In this document: one piece after another, positions 49,401 to 56,887 of the stretch
Layout: the number at the start of each line of letters is the position of its first letter
Numbering within the stretch: position 1 is the first letter of the stretch
Source of the DNA: Ornithinimicrobium avium
GTDB taxonomy: Bacteria > Actinomycetota > Actinomycetes > Actinomycetales > Dermatophilaceae
Direction: 5' to 3'
DNA length: 64,000 nt
Assembly: GCF_003351765.1 (NCBI RefSeq)
Contig: NZ_CP031229.1
Coordinates: 3,224,001-3,288,000 of the forward strand
The notes under the pieces: model-generated
Database searches by the model: none
Seen by the model: only the letters and a program-made list of their open reading frames with translations
What the model was told of the DNA's origin: nothing
Translations under genes and position numbers: made by a program

Positions 49401-49420
49401 TGTTATCGTTTTCGATAACA
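49401..49420. promoter_or_regulatory. Perfect palindromic operator upstream of the DUF2975/XRE pair
   Basis: TGTTATCG-TTTT-CGATAACA is a perfect 8-bp inverted repeat, 20 bases before the GTG at 49441. It is the most AT-rich site nearby and most likely binds the XRE regulator encoded downstream. Confidence 0.7.
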
Positions 49421-49440
49421 GCCCGTGAGAGGAGCTCTGC

Positions 49441-50067
49441 GTGTCCAAGCGCCTTATCGAAACGAAACAGCCAGTCACTGCAGCCGGGCGAGGGCTGGCG
49501 CTGACCGGCGGTCGGGCCCTCAACGTCCTACAGAGCATGGCCTTTGTGTGGCTGGTGGTCCTCGGGGTTGTCACGCTGTGGGCGCCCACAGGCATCTCGG
49601 CGGCGACCCTGCCAGGGGTAGACCTATTGCGGACGGATCCCGCGGTCGCCGAGATGGCCGCCCTCTCCGACCTCCCCCTGGCCGCCCGAGTGATCTCGTG
49701 GGCCGGCACTGCCGCGCTCTTCCTCGCGCTCACCCTGGCGCTCGGGGCGGCCTCGCAAGTCGCCCGGCAGGTGGCCACGGCGGAACCGTTCGCCGTCGGC
49801 ATCGCGCACGCTTTGTGCCGCGCGAGCGTGGCACTGCTGACGGCGGCGGTGGTCGTCCCCCTTGCCAGGTTCGTCTCGGTTGCCCAGGTCGAGCGGTGGG
49901 TTCAGGCGGCACCGGTGCGGGAGTGGGGCGAGCTTGCGCTGCACACCTCCGGGGTCGCCCTGGGAACTCCTGTCGCACTGCTCGTTCTTGCTCTTGTCAC
50001 CGGCGTCCTGGTAGCCGCTTTCCGAGAGGGAGAACGCCTACGGCAGGAAGCCGATGGCCTCGTCTGA
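49441..50067 (+). CDS. DUF2975 domain-containing membrane protein
   Basis: 208 residues with four membrane segments (VLQSMAFVWLVVLGVVTLW; VISWAGTAALFLALTLALGA; ALCRASVALLTAAVVVPLA; LGTPVALLVLALVTGVLVAAF). This topology plus the linked small XRE regulator matches the DUF2975/YozG pair. The GTG follows GAGAGGAG. Its last 14 bases overlap the XRE gene in another frame. Function unknown. Confidence 0.82.
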   Translation: MSKRLIETKQPVTAAGRGLALTGGRALNVLQSMAFVWLVVLGVVTLWAPTGISAATLPGVDLLRTDPAVAEMAALSDLPLAARVISWAGTAALFLALTLALGAASQVARQVATAEPFAVGIAHALCRASVALLTAAVVVPLARFVSVAQVERWVQAAPVREWGELALHTSGVALGTPVALLVLALVTGVLVAAFREGERLRQEADGLV

Positions 50068-50284
50068 GGGGCACCGCATCATCTGTCGCCTTGACGAGCT
50101 CCTCAAGAGCCGTTCGATGACCATGACGCAGCTGTCCCGCACCACCGGCATCACGATGGCGAACCTGTCGATCCTGAAGACTGGTAAGGCCAAAGCAGTC
50201 CGATTCAGCACCCTGACCCTGATCTGCGAAGCACTGGACTGCGAAGCCGGGCAACTCCTCCAACTCGACCGAGCGGCGCCGTAG
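50054..50284 (+). CDS. Small XRE/Cro-CI family regulator (YozG-like)
   Basis: 76-residue single-domain repressor: helix-turn-helix MTMTQLSRTTGITMANLSILKTGKAKAVRFSTL, shown as MTQLSRTTGITMANLSIL, and CEALDCEAGQLLQLD. It overlaps the DUF2975 gene by 14 bases, with AGGAAG as ribosome site. The likely operator is the perfect palindrome at 49401-49420. Such regulator/membrane pairs are found on mobile DNA and chromosomes alike. Confidence 0.86.
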   Translation: MASSEGHRIICRLDELLKSRSMTMTQLSRTTGITMANLSILKTGKAKAVRFSTLTLICEALDCEAGQLLQLDRAAP

Positions 50285-50339
50285 CTTCAAGTCAGACCGC
50301 GAAGGAGCTCGCTGGTTGCGGCAAAGTAGTGCGTTCGGT

Positions 50340-50582
50340 TCAGGGCAGAAGGTCCCAGAACTGACGACGGGCCGGCATCGCGTGGATGACCATCTCCTCG
50401 CCGCTGCGGAAGACGAGCACGACCGTCTCCAGCAACCGTGCCTGGGTGTCGAAGCCGAGCCGCAGCTCGCGGTGGGGCCACTCGTCGTCCTCCAGCGGCT
50501 CGACCCACAACGACAGGTCCGCAGCCTGGACCGCGTCCTCGGGAACGACCCCGTGCCTAAGCGCGCTGCGGTGGACCTTCAC
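50340..50582 (-). CDS. Putative toxin partner of a ribbon-helix-helix antitoxin
   Basis: 80 residues: MKVHRSALRHGVVPEDAVQAAD, LRLGFDTQARLLETVVLVF and EEMVIHAMPARRQFWDLLP. The layout (initial KVHxSALRHG, central strand pair, terminal IHAMxAR) resembles BrnT-like/uncharacterised toxins found beside RHH proteins in actinobacteria. The GTG overlaps the stop of the RHH gene (GTGA), antitoxin first. Enzymatic activity is not shown by any recognised motif. Confidence 0.65.
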   Translation of the reverse strand: MKVHRSALRHGVVPEDAVQAADLSLWVEPLEDDEWPHRELRLGFDTQARLLETVVLVFRSGEEMVIHAMPARRQFWDLLP

Positions 50583-50827
50583 GCGGCGTAGCCGGCCAGC
50601 GCACGTCGGATCGCCTCGGAGCGGGACAGGTGCTCCCGGGCGGCGTACGCCTCCAGCGCCGCGATCTCCTCGGCCGTGAGCCGCACGGCGATCACCTGCG
50701 TTGGTTCGGCCCCGCGCCCGGGACGGCCCCGGCCGCGGCGTTTGAGCTCCTCGACGTCATAGCCAGCCTCGGCCTCGTCAGCCCACTGCTGGATCTGCTC
50801 GTCCGTCACCTGGTCGTCATCTGCCAT
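50579..50827 (-). CDS. Ribbon-helix-helix antitoxin
   Basis: 82 residues. The C-terminal half is a CopG/MetJ-type ribbon-helix-helix: VIAVRLTAEEIAALEAYAAREHLSRSEAIRRALAG (here in parts VIAVRLTAEEIAALEAYA and HLSRSEAIRRALAG). The acidic N-terminal part (DDDQVTDEQIQQWADEAEAGYDVEEL) may wrap the toxin. Promoter candidate TATACG lies 8 bases upstream of the ATG on the minus strand, within TCGT-ATA-ACGA, a short palindrome. Confidence 0.8.
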   Translation of the reverse strand: MADDDQVTDEQIQQWADEAEAGYDVEELKRRGRGRPGRGAEPTQVIAVRLTAEEIAALEAYAAREHLSRSEAIRRALAGYAA

Positions 50828-51207
50828 GGCAAACTCGTATAACGAAAACCCGGCATCAGGAAGATGCCCTCCAGCACGACGGTGCAGGATGCGGCATGTG
50901 CGTGAACACGGACAACAAGGTTATGACGGGGTGATGGTGCGGACGCGGGAATGAGGTGCCCGCCAACGCAATAGTCAGTGACGGGGCCTGTCGCGGTTCA
51001 TCCGTAGGATTACATCCGACGCCTCTTTGAGCTGATGCCTGTGCCCCTTGCCGGGGACGAAAGCCCGTTAGCAACAACATGCAACTCACTCGCAACGAGC
51101 CTCCGCAGCTACGGACGGCGACCGTCAGCCGGCGGTCCCGAGGGTCAAGGTGAGGTGATCGCTCCGGGGCCTGAGGCCCGCAGAAGCACACGCCTAGACT
51201 GGCGCCC
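50828..51207. other. 380-bp interval without a recognisable gene
   Basis: Holds the antitoxin promoter at its left edge and the alpha-galactosidase -10 hexamer (TAGACT, 51195-51200) at its right edge. Nothing else is recognised. Its composition is less GC-rich than flanking chromosome, and short frames are not conserved. Confidence 0.6.
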
Positions 51208-52542
51208 GTGAGCGCCGAGGAGCATTGGGAGCAAATCGCCGAGATCGAGGTGGACCCTCAGCGGGCGGCCGTCTACGAGGAGGGATGGCAGTCCTGGAGC
51301 CCTACCCGGGCGTACCGTTTCGGCCCGATCCCTGCGCGCCCACGGCACGCCAAGGAGATCGCGATGCACTTTCGAGCCGACCGGTTGGCGCCCGTCAGCG
51401 CCTACCAGGGTGAGGGGTTGCTCGCGGTCGACCCGGGGGCCGACGGCCCGGTGCAGGTCTTCGGGCTCCAGGACGCCTCGGTCGGGGTGGCCTCGATCCG
51501 CGCCGAAGCGAACGGCGACAAGCTCGTGATCAGCTCCGACGGGCCCGTGCGGCAGGTCTCGTCGCGGGGCGGCCTCGGGGCGGCGCTCGGAGCATGGGCA
51601 GATGAACATGCCGCCGCAGCGGGGGTCGGCCCCCTACGACCCGCGCCCACCATCTGGTGCTCCTGGTACCAGTACTTCACCCAGGTGACCGAGGTCGACA
51701 TCATCGAGAACCTCGAGGAGATGCGGCGGCTGGAGCTGCCGGTCGACGTGGTGCAGATCGACGATGGCTACCAAGCCGAGATCGGCGACTGGCTCGATCT
51801 CTCCGGTCGCTTCGAGTCCCTTCCAGGACTGACCGCACGGATCCTCGACCAGGGGCGGCGGGCAGGACTGTGGGTGGCGCCCTTCCTCGTCGGCAGCCGT
51901 TCCCGGTTGGCGGCAGAACACCCGGACTGGCTCGTCAGCGGCGCGGACGCCGGCAACAACTGGGGCCAAGACCTCTGCGTCCTCGACGTGACCCACCCCA
52001 ACGCGGCCGCCTACCTCACCGAGGTCTTCACCAGCTTCCTCGACATGGGGTTCGACTTCTTCAAACTCGACTTCACCTACGCCGGCGCGCTGCGTGGGCG
52101 CCGGCACGAGGACCTGCCGTCGATCACGGCATACCGGCGGGGCATCGAGCTGATCCGGGAGGCGGTCGGTGACTCCTACCTGCTCGGCTGCGGGGCACCC
52201 ATCTTCCCCTCGGTCGGGCTCTTCGACGGGATGCGGGTCGGCTGCGACATCAGCGCGACCTACGAGCCGCACGGCGAGGACCTCAGCGTCCCCTCGCAGG
52301 TGGACGCCACCAAGAACGTCGAGGCGCGGGCCTGGCAGCACGGGCGGTTCTGGGTCAACGACCCTGATTGCCTCGTCGCGCGCCCGGACGGTGTCGCGAA
52401 GCGGCCGGAGTGGGCCGCTCTTATCGAGCGGTACGGGGGCCTCCGCGGCTCGAGCGACCGACTCGCAGCGCTCGACGAATGGGGATTGGAGGTGACCCGG
52501 CGGCTGCTCAGCGAGGTCCCGCCACCTACGCCGTTCGACTGA
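51208..52542 (+). CDS. Alpha-galactosidase, GH36-type
   Basis: 444 residues. The (beta/alpha)8 barrel is complete: IWCSWYQYFTQVTEVDIIENL, VVQIDDGYQAEIGDWL, GLWVAPFLVGSRS, the nucleophile Asp288 in FFKLDFTYAG and the acid/base Asp347 in RVGCDISATY. It lacks most of the large N-terminal beta-sandwich of classical 700-residue GH36 enzymes, retaining about 140 residues. No signal peptide, so cytosolic action on raffinose/melibiose-type sugars is expected. TAGACT lies seven bases before the GTG (leaderless type). It is the only metabolic cargo gene of the element; no sugar transporter is linked. Confidence 0.88.
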   Translation: MSAEEHWEQIAEIEVDPQRAAVYEEGWQSWSPTRAYRFGPIPARPRHAKEIAMHFRADRLAPVSAYQGEGLLAVDPGADGPVQVFGLQDASVGVASIRAEANGDKLVISSDGPVRQVSSRGGLGAALGAWADEHAAAAGVGPLRPAPTIWCSWYQYFTQVTEVDIIENLEEMRRLELPVDVVQIDDGYQAEIGDWLDLSGRFESLPGLTARILDQGRRAGLWVAPFLVGSRSRLAAEHPDWLVSGADAGNNWGQDLCVLDVTHPNAAAYLTEVFTSFLDMGFDFFKLDFTYAGALRGRRHEDLPSITAYRRGIELIREAVGDSYLLGCGAPIFPSVGLFDGMRVGCDISATYEPHGEDLSVPSQVDATKNVEARAWQHGRFWVNDPDCLVARPDGVAKRPEWAALIERYGGLRGSSDRLAALDEWGLEVTRRLLSEVPPPTPFD

Positions 52543-52645
52543 GGGGGACCCGCCTGCCGCGAGGAATCCGGACCTGCTTACGGTGCCCGTCCGGCAGCGT
52601 TGCTCGAAGCAGGCTTTGTCATGTGCGGCCGTCCGTTCTTGGGCG

Positions 52646-52686
52646 TGTCCGGCCGGTTAGAGGGAGCCTCAGCCAACATCCGGACA
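52646..52686. repeat. Spaced inverted repeat past the recombinase gene
   Basis: TGTCCGG (52646-52652) and CCGGACA (52680-52686) face each other across 27 bases in the 168-bp gap between the alpha-galactosidase and the recombinase stop. It could be a recombinase-element end or a hairpin. Confidence 0.3.
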
Positions 52687-52710
52687 TCGGCGTTATGTGG
52701 GTGATCGTTG

Positions 52711-53993
52711 TCAAGAGGCCTCGGTGGTGTCGAGGCCGGTGATGAGCTCGTCGTAGATCGCCGCGCGCCGGGTCTGGCCCTTGGCGCAGGCGTCGGCGCG
52801 CTGGGCGAGAAGGGCGGGACGGAACTCGATGGTGGTCTGGAAGAACGTGCAGGACTCGCAGATGCTCTCGTACTCGCAGTCCATGACCTTGGGCCTGGTG
52901 CAGTAGCCGTTGCCCAGGAGGCGGTGGTGCTCGCGGTTGAGGCGGGCCATGTTCGGCCCGAGGTCCTCGGCGGGAAGTTTCGCGGGCGCGGTGTAGAGGG
53001 CGTCGACCTTGGCGGCGACCGCGAAGTACTCCTGGGCGACGGTGCGGTTGCGATCCTGGCGTAGACCAGGGTCATGTCCAGGGACTTGTGGCCGAGCATC
53101 GCGGCGATCGCCTCCAGCGACATGCCTCGGTTGATGGCCTGGGTGGCCAGGGTGTGGCGCAGGCGGTGAGGGTTGATGTGAGCCAGCCCAGCGGCGGTCC
53201 CGGCCTTGTTGATGAACCGGGTGACGGCATGCCGGTCGAGCTGGCGACCGTTCTCGTAGGGGATGAGCAGCTCGTGACCGTGAGTGACGTGCGCGGCCCG
53301 GTAGGCGCCGATGAGCTCGACCAGGTGCGGGTGCAGGGGCAGGTAGCGGTCCTCGTGCAGCTTGCCGACCGGCACGTGCAGCCAGTAGGTCTCTGCGATG
53401 AGGACGACGGCGTCGGACCTCAGGGCGGTGTACTCCCCGACGCGCAGGCCGGTGCGCAGAAGGACTTCCACGGTGAGGCCGATGAGCTGGCGCTTGTCGG
53501 CCTGCGCGGCGCGCAGCAGCGCGGAGGCCGAGGTGTCGTCGAGGGCCTTGGGCAGGGCGTGGTCCTGGACGGGGATGTCGCCGTGGAACATCGGCACCCG
53601 GGGCGGGGCCTCGGGCCAGCCCCATTCGTCGATGCGGACGAAGAACATCCGCAGCACCCCGAGCCGGTGGGCGATGGTGGCCGGAGTCAGGTGCGGCTTG
53701 TTCTGTCCCGGGCGGGCCAGCAGCCACGGTTTGTAGCCCTCGATCTGGGCACGGCCGATCGCTGCGACCGTGCGCACCTGCGGGTGGCACCGGAGCAGGT
53801 AGGTCGCGAAGGAGCGCAGGTCCAGGTCGGTGCCGACCACGCTGCCCGGGCGCAGGATGCAGGCGACCTGCTCGACGTAGCGGACCATGACGTCGGCGAT
53901 CGCCGGGACCGTCTCGGTGAGCTGCTCCCAGGTGGCGAACGGGATCGCCGCGTAGGGGTTCGGCGGGCGCAGCCGCCGGCGTCCGCGCCTCAT
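52711..53993 (-). pseudogene. Tyrosine recombinase with C-terminal Cys-rich tail, frameshifted
   Basis: The frame from ATG 53993 gives a complete core-binding and catalytic domain: LLRTGLRVGEYTAL (Arg), HRLRHTLATQ (His-x-x-Arg) and LGHKSLDMTLVYARIA (His ... Tyr). At about 53049-53056 the protein leaves this frame. The conserved C terminus (RTVAQEYFAVAAKVDALY, then a Cys-rich CEYESICESCTFFQ stretch) continues in the -1 alternative frame to a stop at 52711. Restoring one base near ATCGC|AACCGC rejoins them into about 428 residues. All catalytic residues precede the break, so partial activity is conceivable. ATGA overlap with the recombinase upstream. Confidence 0.8.
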
Positions 53994-54709
53994 GAGGACC
54001 GCCCGGGGAGCGCGGGTCCGGGACGGTCGGTGGTGCTCGTGAAGAACGGGACGGGCGTCGGTGGTGGCGACAGCGGTGGGTCGATGGCGAAGACCTGGGC
54101 GTCGATCACCTCCGAGGCGGCGCGGTACTGGGCGGCGAGCCAGTCCTCGCCCAGGTGCAGGTACATCCGGGTGGACTCGATCGAGGCGTGCCCAGCCTGT
54201 GCCTGCACCGCTTCCAGCGGCATCCCCGCGGTCCGCAGCCGGGTCAGGCAGGTGTGGCGCAGCTGGTGGCACGTCGCCCGGTCCAGCCCGGCACGGCGGC
54301 GGGCACCCTGCAGGACCTCGTCCAGCCCGTCCGCGCTCAACGGGCGACCGCGCCGGGGCCTCTTGAGGCACACGAAGACCCGGCCGGTGCCGCCGCCGTC
54401 GTCCTGGCCGGTGCCGGCCTCCGCGGGCCGCTCAGTGTCCAGGTAGGCGCCGAGGTGGACGAAGAACGCGGGCGCGATCGGCACGTACCGCTGGTGCCCG
54501 CCCTTGCCGTCGGCCACGAACACGCGCCGCTCACCGGGGCGAAGGTCCTCCAGCCGCAGGCCCAGGACCTCGCAGCGGCGCAGCCCGCCGAGCAGCATCG
54601 CCGCGACCATGGCCCGGTCGCGGTGGGTGCGCAGGGCCGCGGTGAGGGCGTCGACCTCCTGCGGGGTCAGGATTCTGGGCAGTGTCCGTGGCGCCCGGAC
54701 CAACGGCAC
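53990..54709 (-). CDS. Tyrosine recombinase catalytic domain, N-terminally truncated
   Basis: 239 residues containing all catalytic residues: LLGGLRRCEVLGL (Arg), GKGGHQRYVPI (Lys), HQLRHTCLTRL (His-x-x-Arg) and AGHASIESTRMYLHL (His, Tyr). The N-terminal core-binding (SAM-like) domain of about 120-150 residues normal in this family is absent. The frame starts in the linker (RTLPRILTPQEVDALTAAL) and upstream sequence is instead a relaxase-like tail. Stop overlaps the second recombinase (ATGA); such coupled recombinase pairs are typical of Tn554-like or RIT-type elements. Probably inactive on its own. Confidence 0.8.
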   Translation of the reverse strand: MPLVRAPRTLPRILTPQEVDALTAALRTHRDRAMVAAMLLGGLRRCEVLGLRLEDLRPGERRVFVADGKGGHQRYVPIAPAFFVHLGAYLDTERPAEAGTGQDDGGGTGRVFVCLKRPRRGRPLSADGLDEVLQGARRRAGLDRATCHQLRHTCLTRLRTAGMPLEAVQAQAGHASIESTRMYLHLGEDWLAAQYRAASEVIDAQVFAIDPPLSPPPTPVPFFTSTTDRPGPALPGRSS

Positions 54710-54752
54710 CCCCTGGCGGGGGCGGTTGCGTTCGCTGCCGGGGGGTCCTTGA

Positions 54753-55151
54753 TGGGCGGCCCGTTGGGCTCGGGTCGGTGGGTGGGATCTCGTGGGCAGC
54801 GCGCCAGATGGCGAGGTCGCCGAGGAGCTGGTCGTCGGCCTCTGGGGGCAGCGTGCTTTGCCAGGGGGCTCGATCGGAGGCGCCCGCCCGCTGTGCTTCG
54901 TCTGCGACGCGCTGCTTGAGGTCGTCGATCCGGTGGGTGAGCTGGTCGAGGTAGTCGCTGTTCTCCGCGTCCTGCCGCAGGACGGGTGGGGCGTCGGGCA
55001 GCCAGGGCAGGGGCGCGTCCCGGTGGGACGGCGGGGTGGCGCCGGCGATGCGCCAGGCGAGGGCGGCGGCGGGGTCGTCGGCTTCGGTAAGGGACCGGGT
55101 GCCGCGGTACGAGAGGTCCACCGTGCGGCCCACCGGGCACCAGTGAGGCAC
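54753..55151 (-). pseudogene. Remnant of a MobF/TrwC-like relaxase C terminus
   Basis: A reading frame of about 133 residues (SYRGTRSLTEADDPAAALAWR, YLDQLTHRIDDLKQRVADEA, QLLGDLAIWRAAHEIPPTDP, PTGRP) resembles the distal end of actinobacterial conjugative relaxase-helicases, in which a ...DLAxWRAAxxxxxxDxxPTGP segment is common. The relaxase and helicase domains are absent, and after PTGRP the frame runs into the recombinase in an unrelated frame. Read as a gene fragment left by deletion, it suggests that the element once was conjugative or mobilisable. Confidence 0.5.
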
Positions 55152-55220
55152 CAGTGCTTGGTGGCACGACGTCCGGACGCTGCGCGCCCACAGCGGCGTG
55201 ACTGGTGTGTTGCAGCGTGG

Positions 55221-56492
55221 TCAGGTGGTGAGCAGTCCTAGTGGGATGACGCCGATTCCGTCGCGGCGGCGGTAGGCGTGGGGGCCGGTGTTGATGATGA
55301 TGGCGTCCAGGAGGCGGCCCCCGAGCCGGTCGGTCAACCAGTGCAGGTGCTTGGTGTCCTGGTCGGTGATGGTGGTGGCCAGCTTGACCTCGATGGCCAG
55401 GACGCGGCCGTCGTCGCGGACGAGCACGAGGTCGATCTCGTGGTCACCGTTGCGGGTGCGCAGGTGGGCGACCTGCGCTTCGGCAGCCTGGGACGGCACG
55501 CGGACGCACAGCGTGACCAGAGACTCGAAGAGGTGGCCGAGCATGGTGCCGGCCTGCGGGCCCACGGGCGTGCCGTCTCCCTCCAGGAGCGTGTCCGACC
55601 CCAGTCCGAGGAGGCGCGCCGCCAACGCAGGGTCGGCGAGGTGATGCTTGGGTGCCTGACCGAGCCTGGTGAGCAGGTTGCCGCCAGGGGCCCAGGCGGG
55701 GACCGGGTCGATGAGCCACAACGAGGTCAGCACGTCCCGGTAGGCGATCGAGGTCGACCGGGCCGGCTTGTCAGCCTGGCCGGGAGTCGCCGCGTCCAGG
55801 ATCTGGGAGTAGCTGGCTGTCGTGGCGGTCGCGGCGGCATAGGCCCGCAGCCAGGCCAGCATGGATTCTGGCTTGCGCACGGCCAGACCCTGCTCCGGCA
55901 CATCCCGGTCGACCGCGTTGCGCAGGTAGGAGTCCAGCTGGAACCGACGGGCACGAGCCGACAGGGATCTCATCGCTGGAAACCCTGAGGCGACGATCTC
56001 CTCGGTGTAGTCGGCCAGGCCCAGGTCGCAGCTGCCTTCGAGCGTTGTCCGGCGGCCCGCGAGCAGGGCGGCCAGGCTGACCGTCGGCTCGGCCAGCCCA
56101 CGCTCGACCAGCGTCATCGGACGCATCCGCAACCGGCCGATCCGGCCAGCCCCGGAGTGCGCGGTCGCGTCCGGGGATGGTGAAGCGCTGCCCGCCAGCA
56201 GGAACTGCCCACCGCTCGGGTCGGCGTCCACCGCACGACGGACCACGTCCCAGACCTCGGGCACCTTCTGCCACTCGTCGATCAGGAGCGGTCGGGCTCG
56301 CCGCAACGCCAGCTCCGGGTCGGCCTCGACCGCCGTCCGGTTCGCCCGCGAGTCCAGCCGGAGCAGGCCGCGCACGTGCTGCTCGGCCGTGGTCGTCTTC
56401 CCCACACCCTTGGGACCGTCGATCGCGATCGCAGGAACCTGCCCGAAAAGCTCGTCCAGTTCGTCATCCAGCACCCGGCGTGTATAGCCCAT
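55221..56492 (-). CDS. AAA ATPase with DUF4143 domain
   Basis: 423 residues. Walker A is DGPKGVGKTTTA (about 25-36) and Walker B LLIDEWQKVPEVWD; a sensor strand QFLLAGSASP follows. The C-terminal half (about 200-423) is DUF4143, a restriction-endonuclease-like fold with EIDLVLVRDDGRVLAIEVKLA (D ... ExK pattern). ATPases of this type are widespread on mobile DNA, of unknown role. ATG at 56492 has TAGGGT seven bases upstream (leaderless type); an earlier GTG at 56531 would precede that hexamer. It is the gene closest to the tRNA end of the element. Confidence 0.88.
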   Translation of the reverse strand: MGYTRRVLDDELDELFGQVPAIAIDGPKGVGKTTTAEQHVRGLLRLDSRANRTAVEADPELALRRARPLLIDEWQKVPEVWDVVRRAVDADPSGGQFLLAGSASPSPDATAHSGAGRIGRLRMRPMTLVERGLAEPTVSLAALLAGRRTTLEGSCDLGLADYTEEIVASGFPAMRSLSARARRFQLDSYLRNAVDRDVPEQGLAVRKPESMLAWLRAYAAATATTASYSQILDAATPGQADKPARSTSIAYRDVLTSLWLIDPVPAWAPGGNLLTRLGQAPKHHLADPALAARLLGLGSDTLLEGDGTPVGPQAGTMLGHLFESLVTLCVRVPSQAAEAQVAHLRTRNGDHEIDLVLVRDDGRVLAIEVKLATTITDQDTKHLHWLTDRLGGRLLDAIIINTGPHAYRRRDGIGVIPLGLLTT

Positions 56493-56733
56493 ACCCTCAA
56501 CCCTACAAGAAGCAGCGAGTGAATCAGTCAATTAGCAGGCCTTCAGTCAGTCAACCGCAAGGAAGCAAGCCGACGGGTGATGGTCCGGGGCGTGTGGTGC
56601 CGGTCCGTCGATAAGGCTCTCCTCGGGTCGGCATCGCGTTAGGGAGTCCGCCGACCGGGCACCAGTCCATGCCCGAGCTCAGGCCTGCGGCCGACCGCGG
56701 AGGGGAGGTAAAGCGTCTGACCTGCAACGACAG

Positions 56734-56783
56734 GAAGTGCCCCCGGCAGGATTCGAACCTGCGACACCCGCTTTAGGAGAGCG
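56734..56783 (-). repeat. Right attachment site within tRNA-Arg(CCT)
   Basis: The 50 bases shared with 48416-48465. They include the discriminator base, acceptor 3' strand, T arm, variable loop and anticodon loop of the intact tRNA gene. Confidence 0.85.
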
Positions 56784-56810
56784 GTGCTCTATCCCCTGAG
56801 CTACGAGGGC
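56738..56810 (-). tRNA. tRNA-Arg (anticodon CCT)
   Basis: 73 bases fold as a full cloverleaf on the minus strand. The acceptor stem is GCCCTCG with CGGGGGC, the D arm GCTC/GAGC, the anticodon stem CCGCT/AGCGG with loop CTCCTAA (anticodon CCT), and the T arm GCAGG-TTCGAAT-CCTGC. The discriminator base is A and CCA is not encoded. A genetic element is integrated directly at its 3' end. Confidence 0.96.
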
Positions 56811-56887
56811 GGGGCCCCTGCGGGGCCAGGAGAGATCTTCTCACGAATCCGCGGCGGACCCGAGCGTGCACGGCATACCCTCGCAGC

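Larger units (their letters stand above)
48416..56783. mobile_element. Integrated genetic element at tRNA-Arg(CCT), about 8.3 kb, degenerate
   Basis: A 50-bp direct repeat with two mismatches (48416-48465 and 56734-56783) bounds the region. The right copy is the 3' half of an intact tRNA-Arg gene; the left copy is only that half. This is the classic footprint of tyrosine-integrase insertion into a tRNA. Inside are two toxin-antitoxin pairs, a DUF2975/XRE pair, an alpha-galactosidase, two tyrosine recombinases (one frameshifted, one lacking its N terminus), a relaxase-tail fragment and a DUF4143 ATPase. The damaged mobility genes suggest an immobile remnant. Confidence 0.8.

Noticed and set aside
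52578..53050. Continuation of the recombinase in its first frame to 52578
   Set aside because: After VYARIA the frame becomes Ser/Pro/Arg-rich noise while the conserved C terminus is in another frame; read as a frameshift instead.
54667..55191. Alternative minus-strand frame over the relaxase-like fragment
   Set aside because: Arg/Pro-rich shadow in a frame offset from the one with recognisable relaxase-tail residues.
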